Assembly: GCA_035546295.1 (NCBI GenBank)
Contig: DATKBT010000175.1
Span: 1 to 22,270, forward strand
Direction: 5' to 3'
DNA length: 22,270 nt
Source of the DNA: DATKBT01 sp035546295
GTDB lineage: Bacteria > Acidobacteriota > Thermoanaerobaculia > Multivoradales > Multivoraceae
The translations under genes were made by a program, and so were the position numbers. The notes beneath the pieces were generated by a model. The model had not been told where the DNA came from. It made no database searches and saw nothing but the letters and a program-made list of their open reading frames with translations. Shown here piece after piece: positions 8,215 to 15,223 of the stretch (the first letter of the stretch is position 1; every line of letters begins with the position of its first letter).

Positions 8215-9105
8215 CTATCGGGAGGACCAGACGCGATCGAGCAGCCAGGCGAGCCGAACGCCGGCCTTGGCGAGCTGCTCGGTGACGAGGTCGGCGTGGG
8301 TCGCAGCGTAGGAACGGCCCAGGGTGCGATCGGTCGTGACGCTGGGATAGACCACCTCGACACTGAGCCGGTAGGACTCGTGCGCCCAGTCGACGACGGA
8401 GCCCGAGCGCCAGCCCGCGACCGGAGACGCGTCGCCTCGTCGCAGGCCGGCCTCGATTCGCGTTGCGATGCTCCGCCACGAGCGTCCCATGCTCTCGCGC
8501 ACGATGCCGGTGTCCCAGACCCAGTGCAGGTTGGTGGGCTCGCCGAACCAGCGCACCTCGATCCGGCCGCCGCCCCGGTCCTCGGCGTGAGAGACGTGGA
8601 GCGGCTGGTGGAGGTCGCCCACGAAGTGGACGAGCTGGCGGAGCGCGACGGCGCGCTCCAAGTCGGGAAGGCTGCGGTCGGCGAGGCGTTCGAGCGCGCT
8701 CTCGACGGCATCGATGACGCAGCCCTGCGGCGGACAGCCCCGGAAGCGTCCGACCGAGGGGTCGAGGTTGACGTAGTGGTAGGGGTCCAGCCATTTCCAC
8801 CGCGGGTCGTCGCGCACCTCATCGGCCCAGGTGGAGGCGTCGGCGAGCGAGGCGCCGAGCAGCGACTGCACTTCGCGCCGGGCCGTCTCACCGAGATGGT
8901 CGGTGGCGATCTGGCCGACGACCCGGTGACCGGTGGGGCCCCAGCCGGCGGCGGGCGATGTCGCGCCGCACAGTGTGGCTGCGCCGATCGCGATCGCCAG
9001 GGCGCGGGCGAACACTCGCCGTCGGCATGGCCGGGCGCGCGGCGCGGACGGGACGCGGCCGCCGACGAAAACGGTCTCGGCTGCAGCCGGTGCTCGCCCG
9101 CTCAC
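8215..9105 (-). CDS. Secreted S1/P1-type zinc nuclease
   Basis: This is a single-strand nuclease/3'-nucleotidase family member, exported and predicted to bind three zinc ions. After a signal-like hydrophobic stretch (31-54) the mature protein should begin with Trp55, as in P1 nuclease, where the N-terminal Trp is a zinc ligand. All the other ligands are present: H60, D95, H110, H160, D164, H170 (in HFVGDLHQPLH), H194 and D198 (in NLHWVWD), with spacings close to P1. The chosen GTG overlaps the stop of the upstream hydrolase gene (GTGA) and has GGAG upstream. It gives a long Arg-rich n-region, so GTG 9015, starting right before the hydrophobic core, is a realistic alternative. A role in nucleic-acid or phosphate scavenging is inferred. 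Confidence 0.9.
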   Translation of the reverse strand: MSGRAPAAAETVFVGGRVPSAPRARPCRRRVFARALAIAIGAATLCGATSPAAGWGPTGHRVVGQIATDHLGETARREVQSLLGASLADASTWADEVRDDPRWKWLDPYHYVNLDPSVGRFRGCPPQGCVIDAVESALERLADRSLPDLERAVALRQLVHFVGDLHQPLHVSHAEDRGGGRIEVRWFGEPTNLHWVWDTGIVRESMGRSWRSIATRIEAGLRRGDASPVAGWRSGSVVDWAHESYRLSVEVVYPSVTTDRTLGRSYAATHADLVTEQLAKAGVRLAWLLDRVWSSR

Positions 9106-11066
9106 GGCTCTCCCCGACGGGGCTCTGGAGGCAGGACCTGGAGGTCGATGCGCGACGGGTGCTGCGGCGAGCGGTGGATGCTGTGGGTCGCAACCCGGTA
9201 GTCGTCCTCGGTGGCCTCCGCCGGCACCACGAAGGTCTGCGGGTTGCGGTCGATCAACGGGAACCATGTGCTCTGGATCTGGACCATGATCTCGTGCCCG
9301 GCGAGAAAGCGGTGGTGGCGCTCCCCGAGGTCGATCGTGTACTCGATCACGTCCCCCGGCGGCACCGGCTCGGCGGTCTCGAATCCGTTGCGAAAGCGCG
9401 CCCGCAGGACCTCGTCGGCGATCATGAGCTGGAAGCCGCGCAGCTCCTCGACCGCGTGGTCCTCGGGCAGGACGTCGATCAGCTTGACCACCCAGTCGGC
9501 GTCGGTGCCGGTGGTCGAGGCATGGAGCCGCGCGATCGCGGCGCCGGCGAGCACGACGTCGCCTTCGAGCGGACCGGTGGTGTAGGTGAGCACGTCGGGA
9601 CGGCCGTCGACGAAGCGCTGGTCGGTCACCTTCCACAGCGCCTGGCCTCCCTGCCAGAACCCGGGGATCGGCCGCGGCATGTAGGGCACCGGCTTGTCGG
9701 GATCCGAGACGTAGGAGTCCGAGCGGTCGGCGGCTTCGTCGTCGGCTGTCCCGGCGGCGGCTGCAGCGGGGGGATCGAAGGCCAGCGCCCCCTCGGCGAC
9801 CAGATAGAGCGAGCGCACCCGGGTCTCGGCCGGCGGCCATGCCTCGTAGCGGCGCCAGACGTTGGCGCCGGTCTCGAAGACGATCGCCTCGGCGTCGGTC
9901 CAGGGCTTCGGGCTGCCGGCTCCGGGCGTGTCGCCTTTCAGATAGTGAGCGAAGAATGCGCGTTGCATCTCCTCGCGGAAGGTGACGGCGGTCGGGCTGT
10001 CGAACGGGATGGCGCCGAGCGACGACCCGTCGCCGCGCGCCCAGCCGCCGTGGCGCCACGGACCGACGACCAGGAAGCTCTCGTCGTCGTCGTCCTGCTG
10101 CTCGAGCCGGTGGTAGATCTCGAGCGGACCGTAGAAGTCCTCGGCGTCCCACCAGCCGGCGACGTGCAGCGCCGGCACCTCGGGCTCGTCGAGGTGGGAA
10201 AGCACCGCCTGGCGCCGCCAGTACTCGGTGTAGGTTGGGTTCTCCATGACCGCCCGCCAGGTCGGCTTCTCGCCGTCGAAGTAAAGGCGGTCGACGTTGG
10301 AGAGCGGTCCGAGGTCGAGATAGAACTCGTAGACGTCGTGCTGGTCGAAGTCGAAGGGCTCGTTCTCGTTGCCGGTCTCCATCATCGCCACGTAGCCGAA
10401 GGTCGGCGCCAGCCGCAGCGCGCCATTGTGGAGGAAGTCGTCGCCGATGAACATGTCGGCGGGGGAGGCCTGGGGCGAGGCCGCGGCGAGCGCGGGGTGC
10501 GGCTCGAGCATTCCCATCACGGTCAGCCAGCCGCCGTAGGAGATGCCGAGCAGGCCGGCCTTTCCGTTGTTGCCCTCGACGTTGGCGATCAGCCAGTCGA
10601 TGGCGTCCCAGGCGTCGGTGCCCTCGTCGACGGCTCCGGGGTCGTTGCGCGGACGCTCCGGGTCACGGGGCGAGCGCAGCATGACGAACTCCCCCTCGGA
10701 GCCGTAGCGCCCGCGGACGTCCTGGAAGGCGAAGACGTAGCCGTCCTCGGCGAGCTCGGTGTAGCGAGTGGTCAGGGCGAGGTGGAAGCCGTCCTCGTCG
10801 TGTGGCCCGACGCCATAGGGGGTGCGCTCGAGCAGCACCGGCCAGGGGCCCTCGCCTCGGGTCGGGACGTAGACTTCGGTGTGCAGGTGTATCCCGTCGC
10901 GCATTTCGATCCGGTGCACCTGCTTGGCGAATCGCTCCGACGCTCGCGGGGCGGCGGCGCCCTCGGGCTCGATCTGCGGGTTCGGGAGGCAGGCGGCGAG
11001 CAGGGGAACCGCGAGGAACGAGCAACGGAGCGCGCGACGGAGCTCGCGACCGAGTTCAGCGTGCAT
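9102..11066 (-). CDS. CocE/NonD-type alpha/beta hydrolase of the S15 family, predicted lipoprotein
   Basis: This 654-residue protein starts with a lipoprotein signal: basic residues, a hydrophobic core and the lipobox LLAAC, with Cys26 as the lipidation site. The alpha/beta-hydrolase domain has RDGIHLHTEVYVP near 56-68, the nucleophile elbow GISYGGW (Ser176), the catalytic Asp in GWWDAE (D307) and the His in RHGG (H339). A C-terminal jelly-roll region follows, as in cocaine esterase, alpha-amino-acid ester hydrolases and X-Pro dipeptidyl peptidases. The exact ester or peptide substrate cannot be predicted. GGAG lies eight bases before the ATG. The start overlaps the end of the transporter gene by 11 bp and its stop overlaps the nuclease start, so the three genes are probably one operon. 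A short acidic run (QQDDDDE, about 323-329) is an oddity. Confidence 0.92.
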   Translation of the reverse strand: MHAELGRELRRALRCSFLAVPLLAACLPNPQIEPEGAAAPRASERFAKQVHRIEMRDGIHLHTEVYVPTRGEGPWPVLLERTPYGVGPHDEDGFHLALTTRYTELAEDGYVFAFQDVRGRYGSEGEFVMLRSPRDPERPRNDPGAVDEGTDAWDAIDWLIANVEGNNGKAGLLGISYGGWLTVMGMLEPHPALAAASPQASPADMFIGDDFLHNGALRLAPTFGYVAMMETGNENEPFDFDQHDVYEFYLDLGPLSNVDRLYFDGEKPTWRAVMENPTYTEYWRRQAVLSHLDEPEVPALHVAGWWDAEDFYGPLEIYHRLEQQDDDDESFLVVGPWRHGGWARGDGSSLGAIPFDSPTAVTFREEMQRAFFAHYLKGDTPGAGSPKPWTDAEAIVFETGANVWRRYEAWPPAETRVRSLYLVAEGALAFDPPAAAAAGTADDEAADRSDSYVSDPDKPVPYMPRPIPGFWQGGQALWKVTDQRFVDGRPDVLTYTTGPLEGDVVLAGAAIARLHASTTGTDADWVVKLIDVLPEDHAVEELRGFQLMIADEVLRARFRNGFETAEPVPPGDVIEYTIDLGERHHRFLAGHEIMVQIQSTWFPLIDRNPQTFVVPAEATEDDYRVATHSIHRSPQHPSRIDLQVLPPEPRRGEP

Positions 11067-12228
11067 CGGCTCGCTCCCTCGCGATCCGCGCCACGCCGAC
11101 CGTCAACAGCGGCAGCGCCAGCAGCAGGATCACTCCCCAGGCGAGCGCCGAGTACCCCTTGGCGACCAGGTCGATGATGCCGAAGGTCGCCAGGCCGGTG
11201 GCGATCGCCAGGGTTCCGACCGAGATCGCCGCGCGCTGCCAGGGCTCGAGCCTTCCGCTCGGCGGTCGCCACGAGGCGGGGAGATCTCCGAGGTTGTGCT
11301 CGATGCGGTCGACGATGGCGTGCAGGCTGCCGACCGCGGTCTCGAGCAGTGTCCAGCCGGCGACCACGCCGAAGATCCAGAGCCAGACGGTCGCCGTGGC
11401 GCCGCTCGCGGTCTCGAGCATCGGCAGCCAGGGCACCTCGGCCCCGAACACGCGCTCCTCGGGCCAGAAGCGCATCATGCAGGCGAAGGTGAGGGCGAAC
11501 GGGATCGTCATCGCGATGCCCGCGATCAGGCCCGACCCGAAGGTCTCGACCCGCCGGGTCTGCCGGTGCAGGCAGAACAGCACGACCGGGATCGCGGCCA
11601 GGTTGTAGCCCACGTACTGCACCGCGCTGATCAGCACTTCGCCAGTGCCGAAGGTCGGCGCGTCGGGGGGTGGCGGCGCCGCGGGGACGTTGCTCAACAC
11701 CAGGATCGCGTAGGCGACGTAGGCGACGTACAGGCCGATGCTGCCGATGCTCTTGAAGCGCTCGATGAACTCCGAGCCCCTCCAGGTGAGGATGCCCACG
11801 AACACGAAGGCGATCGCCAAGCCGGCGGCCGTCGGGAGCCCGACGGTCTGGCGCAGGACGCTGCCGATCGCGGCCGTCATCACCGCGATGATCAGCAGCA
11901 TCAGGACGATCAGAACCAGGTCGAAGAGCGGCCAGAACGGCCCGATCAGTAGCCGGATCCAGCTCTTGTAGTCGTAGGCTCGCCCGAGGCGCGCGATCTC
12001 GAAGCCGAGAGCACAGAGCAGCGAGAAGCCCAGCGCGATCACGGCCACCGCCAGCCACCCGGCGGGACCGAAGCGCGCCGCGTACTGGACGATCTCGCGC
12101 CCGGTCGAGTAGCCGCCGCCGATGACGTTCGACTGCGCGATGACGGCGGGCAGCAGGAAGACCGCGAAGGCGCCGGGGCGGCCGGGGGCTCGTGTGGCTG
12201 CTGACCCCGGCGGCGAGGCTGCAGACAT
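11056..12228 (-). CDS. YkvI-like polytopic membrane transporter (COG3949)
   Basis: This 390-residue integral membrane protein has about ten hydrophobic segments. The first carries NVIGGGYSTGREIVQY (residues 34-49), a glycine-rich unwound-helix motif typical of the YkvI family in the APC/LeuT-like superfamily. Members are predicted cation-coupled solute transporters of largely unknown substrate. The start is well supported by GAGGAGGG directly upstream of the ATG. The downstream lipoprotein hydrolase begins before this gene ends, suggesting the transporter may take up products released by the hydrolase; that link is inference from gene order. Confidence 0.85.
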   Translation of the reverse strand: MSAASPPGSAATRAPGRPGAFAVFLLPAVIAQSNVIGGGYSTGREIVQYAARFGPAGWLAVAVIALGFSLLCALGFEIARLGRAYDYKSWIRLLIGPFWPLFDLVLIVLMLLIIAVMTAAIGSVLRQTVGLPTAAGLAIAFVFVGILTWRGSEFIERFKSIGSIGLYVAYVAYAILVLSNVPAAPPPPDAPTFGTGEVLISAVQYVGYNLAAIPVVLFCLHRQTRRVETFGSGLIAGIAMTIPFALTFACMMRFWPEERVFGAEVPWLPMLETASGATATVWLWIFGVVAGWTLLETAVGSLHAIVDRIEHNLGDLPASWRPPSGRLEPWQRAAISVGTLAIATGLATFGIIDLVAKGYSALAWGVILLLALPLLTVGVARIARERADAR

Positions 12229-12294
12229 CAGCCCTCCTCGAGCTCGTGGACCGGACCGTGGGACGCCGCAGGCTATCAGCGCAACCGGGATCGC

Positions 12295-12316
12295 GGGCCC
12301 GCGGGATCCGCGGCCC
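12295..12316. other. GC-rich hairpin after the DUF1579 gene
   Basis: The arms GGG(c)CCGCGG and CCGCGGCCC can form a 9-bp stem with one bulged base and a 3-nt loop in the 125-bp gap between the DUF1579 stop and the transporter start. It could end the BlaI operon transcript, but no T-run follows on the minus strand, so an intrinsic terminator is not shown. Runs of G/C like this occur easily in such a GC-rich genome. Confidence 0.3.
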
Positions 12317-12353
12317 GGGGCGGCTACGGAGTCCGGCCCCTCCCGTGCGGCCG

Positions 12354-12962
12354 CTACCGACGGGTGAAGATGGTCTCGACGACTTTGGTGCCGGTCTCGC
12401 CGATCGGCAGGTCGTGGACCTCGAGCACGATGCGGTCGGGCGACTCGAAGCGCCAGACGTACTTGACCATCTTGTCGTGCTCGCCGGTCAGATACTCGTC
12501 GAGGGTGCCGTAGCTGATCAGCACGTCGCGATCGCGCGTCAGGTCGCCCTCGGAGTGGTTCATTGCGGTGTCCATCGAGCTGACGAAGGTGGTGACGAAG
12601 CTCATCTTGAAGTTGTCGTAGCCGATCACCTGGTAGGTCTCGAGCGGCATGCCGAGCATCGTGCCGCGACCCCGGATCTGCAGCCAGCGGCCCTCCATCA
12701 ACCAGCTCCCCTCGGCGGCGCCCTTCTCGGCCTGGCTCTGGGGTCCGCCCATCACGATGCGGGTCTCGGTGTTCCACGACCCGAGGAAGCGCTCGAGCAC
12801 CGTGTGCTCCTGCGAGGGCTGGGTGAAGCGCTGTGCGCGCCGCATCATCTCGGCCATGTCCTGGTCGCCGCCCTCCTGGCGGGCGGCTGCCGGCGAGACG
12901 GCGAGCGTCAGTGCGAAGAGCAGCAGGAGGGAGGGGACGGCGGCGCGTTCGAGGTCGGTCAT
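12354..12962 (-). CDS. Secreted DUF1579 family protein
   Basis: This 202-residue protein has a Sec-type signal peptide (hydrophobic core about 9-24, ending VSPAAA near 27). A DUF1579-like domain follows, recognised from FLGSWNTETRI, EGSWLMEGRWLQ and the later YGTLDEY and VWRFESPDRIVLEVHD-type strands. The fold is expected to be a small lipocalin-like beta barrel; members have no established biochemical role. The ATG overlaps the stop of the preceding small gene (ATGA) and has AGGAG seven bases upstream, so it is the last gene of the BlaI operon and likely under BlaI control. The family call rests on the GSW...EGRWL pattern and size. Confidence 0.85.
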   Translation of the reverse strand: MTDLERAAVPSLLLLFALTLAVSPAAARQEGGDQDMAEMMRRAQRFTQPSQEHTVLERFLGSWNTETRIVMGGPQSQAEKGAAEGSWLMEGRWLQIRGRGTMLGMPLETYQVIGYDNFKMSFVTTFVSSMDTAMNHSEGDLTRDRDVLISYGTLDEYLTGEHDKMVKYVWRFESPDRIVLEVHDLPIGETGTKVVETIFTRR

Positions 12963-13318
12963 GGCTCGGCTCCTGGCGGTCGGGTGGGAGGCGTGTCGTC
13001 GGTTCGTCCTCGGATCGGGCTCGCTGCCGTCTGGCGCGCGAGCTCGGCGAGGACCGCATAGCGCTCGGCGAGACAGCCCGGCACCGCCGGGTCGGGCCGC
13101 AGCAGCGGCGCCGGGGGCCGGATCGCGGGTAGGCCGGCAGCGAGTGTGAAGGCTGCCGCGAGACCCGCCAGCCGGCGCCAGCCGGCGGGATCCTGCCCGC
13201 GGGCGAGCTGGTCGAGGCGCTCGAGGCGCTCGATGAGCGGGTGACACCGTCGCATCAGCGCCAGACTGCCGGTTCGCGGGCCGGCGTCGAGCGCGTCGGC
13301 GCCGGCGACTCCGTTCAA
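12959..13318 (-). CDS. Small single-pass membrane protein between blaI and DUF1579; possible M56 (BlaR1-type) remnant
   Basis: This 119-residue frame is locked between its neighbours. Its TTG overlaps the BlaI stop (TTGA), and its stop overlaps the DUF1579 start (ATGA). It has one hydrophobic segment at about 50-66, a basic cytoplasmic-side stretch before it, and a Pro/Arg-rich tail with one Cys (82). BlaI genes are usually followed by an M56 metalloprotease/sensor (BlaR1 type) with several membrane helices and an HExxH site, and here there is neither. GADALDAG (6-13) and HPLIERLERL (26-35) ahead of the hydrophobic segment resemble the part of M48/M56 proteases downstream of the catalytic site, so this may be a truncated partner. 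That resemblance is by eye only. ATG 13255 is an alternative start. The function is unknown. Confidence 0.6.
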   Translation of the reverse strand: MNGVAGADALDAGPRTGSLALMRRCHPLIERLERLDQLARGQDPAGWRRLAGLAAAFTLAAGLPAIRPPAPLLRPDPAVPGCLAERYAVLAELARQTAASPIRGRTDDTPPTRPPGAEP

Positions 13319-13758
13319 CTCTGGGTCCTCTGGCGGCGTCGCCGCGCTCGCCCGGAGGGCGCTTCGCGCAGCGCCGTCTCGAGCTCGGCGCGGTCGCGGT
13401 CGCCGAGCCGCTCGACGTCCACTAGGTGATGGACCAGCGACGGCAGCGCGCCGCCGAAGGCGCGGTCGACGAGCCGGCGCAGAGCCGACCGGCGGGCCTG
13501 CTCGCGCGTGATCAGCGGCTCGTAGATGCTGACGTTGGCGCGCTTGCTCTCACCCAGGGCGCCCTTGCCGACCAGCCGGTCGAGCAGCGTCTTGACCGTC
13601 GTGTAGGCCCAGCCGGTGTCGCCGAAGCAGACGTCGTGAACGTCCCGCGCGGTCGCGGGAGGAGCGTTCCAGACCGCGTCCATCACCGTCCACTCAGTGT
13701 CGCTGAGCTGGACCGGCTCGGGGCCGGGCGGCGTGCGCGATGGCCTCTTCTTCGACAA
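13315..13758 (-). CDS. BlaI/MecI/CopY-family transcriptional repressor
   Basis: This 147-residue repressor has the family winged-helix pattern: LSDTEWTVMDAVW at 18-30, then TARDV, then WAYTTVKTLLDRLVGKG (about 50-66, recognition helix), then a helical dimerisation part (SALRRLVDRAFGG and onwards). I chose the TTG at 13758 because AGGAG lies eight bases upstream; the frame is open further (GTG 13776), but that start would fall within the promoter. BlaI-type repressors normally bind their own promoter and are inactivated by a membrane M56 protease. The next gene, in the usual protease position, encodes only a 119-residue single-pass protein. No beta-lactamase gene is present, so the inducing signal is unknown. 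Confidence 0.9.
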   Translation of the reverse strand: MSKKRPSRTPPGPEPVQLSDTEWTVMDAVWNAPPATARDVHDVCFGDTGWAYTTVKTLLDRLVGKGALGESKRANVSIYEPLITREQARRSALRRLVDRAFGGALPSLVHHLVDVERLGDRDRAELETALREAPSGRARRRRQRTQS

Positions 13759-13764
13759 CTGTAG
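13753..13764. promoter_or_regulatory. BlaI-type operator copy 1, over the repressor start codon
   Basis: On the minus strand this reads CTACAGTTGTCG, close to the BlaI/MecI half-dyad pattern TACAnnTGTA. It includes the TTG start codon of the repressor gene and lies exactly 20 bp from copy 2, so both copies would face the same side of the helix. Binding is inferred. Confidence 0.65.
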
Positions 13765-13772
13765 AACTCCTG

Positions 13773-13784
13773 CCACAAGTGTAG
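13773..13784. promoter_or_regulatory. BlaI-type operator copy 2, over the -10 box
   Basis: On the minus strand this reads CTACACTTGTGG, matching copy 1 at ten of twelve positions. It contains the predicted -10 hexamer of the repressor promoter, so a bound repressor would block RNA polymerase. The Shine-Dalgarno AGGAG sits in the gap between the two copies. Confidence 0.65.
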
Positions 13785-13806
13785 AAGTACGCGCCCTGTC
13801 GGTCAA
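13778..13806 (-). promoter_or_regulatory. Sigma70-type promoter of the BlaI operon
   Basis: The -35 box TTGACC (13806-13801) and the -10 box TACACT (13783-13778) are separated by exactly 17 bp. Transcription would begin near 13771, which places the ribosome binding site at the very 5' end and leaves a leader of only about a dozen bases. The -10 lies within an operator copy, as expected for autorepression. Confidence 0.65.
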
Positions 13807-13884
13807 GCCTCGTGTTCCACTCGAATCGGATGTTGCGCGATCCTCTCGGGAACCGGGGCTGGCCGGCCGGCAGGAAGCCCTTCG

Positions 13885-14940
13885 TCAGGCGCGCCGAGCA
13901 GCGTCCCAAGCGGCCGCTGCCAGTCCCGGGACCGAGGCGGCGACCTCGCGCGCGTAGGCCGAGGCTGCGGTTCCATCGCGCACGCGCCCGGCGATCCCCT
14001 GAGCGATCGCGGCGCTGCGGAACAGGTTGTAGGCGCGGTAGAAGTTCCAGTGTTCGATCCGGTCGCGGCCGGTGCGGCGGCAGTAGGCGTCGACGTAGCT
14101 CTCCAGGGTCGGGAGCCCCAGCGCCTCGAGATCGAGCCCCTCGAGGCCTCCGCGATCGGGCGGGGCCTGCCAGATCATGCAGTGGTAGGTGAAGTCGCCG
14201 AGCGGATGACCGAGGGTGCCGAGCTCCCAGTCGAGGATCGCCAGGATCCGGGGCTCGGTGGGATGGAAGATCATGTTGTCGAGCCGGTAGTCGCCGTGGA
14301 CCAGGGTGGTCCGGTCGTCGTCCGGGACGTTGTCGGGCAGCCAGCAGAGAAGGCGCTCCATCTCCTCGATCCGGGCCGTCTCCGACGCCTTGTACTGCTT
14401 GCTCCAGCGGTGGATCTGCCGGGCGAAGTAGTTGCCGGGCTTGCCGTAGGTGTCGAGCCCGATCGCGGCGTAGTCGACCAGGTGCAGGTTCGCGAGCGTC
14501 TCGTTCATGGCGTCGTAGATGGCGCGCCGCTGTTCGGGGACCGAGCCCGGCAGCGCGCTCTCCCAGAGCACGCGACCCTCGACGTGCTCCATGACGAAGA
14601 ACATGGTGCCGACCACCGATTCGTCGGTGCAGAGGCAGAGGGTGCGCGGCACCGGGATGTTCGTCCGGGACAGCGCGGTGAGGACGCGATACTCGCGATC
14701 CACGGCGTGGGCGGAGGGCAGCAGCTTTCCGGGGGGCTTGCGCCGCAGGACGTAGCGGCGCCCCCCGGCGCGCAGCAGGTAGGTCGGATTCGACTGGCCG
14801 CCCTTGAACTGCTCGACCTCGAGCGGACCCTCGAAGCCCTCGATCTCGCGCTGCAGGTAGCGCTCGAGGCGCTCGACGTCGAAGCGGAGCCGCTCTTCGA
14901 CGGTCTTCGTCCCCGAGAACTTGTCCTGGCGATCGCCCAT
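13885..14940 (-). CDS. Aminoglycoside-phosphotransferase-fold kinase, ACAD10/11 N-terminal type
   Basis: This 351-residue cytoplasmic protein is of the APH/choline-kinase-like family that includes the kinase half of ACAD10/11. FKGGQSNPTYLL at 45-56 forms the nucleotide loop, LRRKPPGKLLPSAHAVDREY (65-84) carries the ATP lysine and the paired glutamate, HGDYRLDN at 215-222 is the catalytic loop (Asp217), and DWE at 237-239 is the metal-binding motif. Relatives often sit beside acyl-CoA dehydrogenases and act on hydroxyacyl compounds, but no dehydrogenase gene is here. The start has GGAGAG just upstream of the ATG. It is divergent from the pseudo-receiver GGDEF-EAL gene. The true substrate, and whether it is antibiotic-related, cannot be inferred; resistance is not implied. 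Confidence 0.9.
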   Translation of the reverse strand: MGDRQDKFSGTKTVEERLRFDVERLERYLQREIEGFEGPLEVEQFKGGQSNPTYLLRAGGRRYVLRRKPPGKLLPSAHAVDREYRVLTALSRTNIPVPRTLCLCTDESVVGTMFFVMEHVEGRVLWESALPGSVPEQRRAIYDAMNETLANLHLVDYAAIGLDTYGKPGNYFARQIHRWSKQYKASETARIEEMERLLCWLPDNVPDDDRTTLVHGDYRLDNMIFHPTEPRILAILDWELGTLGHPLGDFTYHCMIWQAPPDRGGLEGLDLEALGLPTLESYVDAYCRRTGRDRIEHWNFYRAYNLFRSAAIAQGIAGRVRDGTAASAYAREVAASVPGLAAAAWDAARRA

Positions 14941-15223
14941 GAGACTCTCCGTTGACCGGGATGGCGGGGAGACGACGCCGGATCGAGCGGGCGCCGCGCG
15001 GGGACGAGAGAAGGGGCGGAGATTGTACGTGAGCGATCGACCTCGGAGATGGTACCGTTGCCCGGTGGCCCACCACCGAGGGCGGATCGGCTTGTGTCGC
15101 CGAGGCGCCGTGTGAGCCACTCGAGAGGGGCAGGGGAGGCATCGATCGTGCGGGCGTCGAGCCCGGAGGCTGCGGTCTCTGCGGACGCGGCGTGCTCGAC
15201 AGCTCGACGATCGACGAGTTCGT
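14941..15223. other. Divergent intergenic region with a candidate -10 box
   Basis: This 283-bp gap separates two divergent genes and should hold both promoters. On the minus strand TACAAT (15027-15022) matches the -10 consensus at five of six positions, but I find no good -35 at the right distance. No promoter, terminator or RNA gene could be recognised for the plus-strand gene. Confidence 0.35.

Noticed and set aside
13315..13758. Treating the BlaI gene as evidence of a beta-lactam resistance locus
   Set aside because: No beta-lactamase or penicillin-binding protein gene is in the window, and BlaI-family repressors control many other functions.
13885..14940. Reading the phosphotransferase as an aminoglycoside-resistance enzyme
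   Set aside because: The FKGGQSNPTY and LRRKPPGKLLPSAH motifs are those of the ACAD10/11-type kinases, which are not known for antibiotic resistance.
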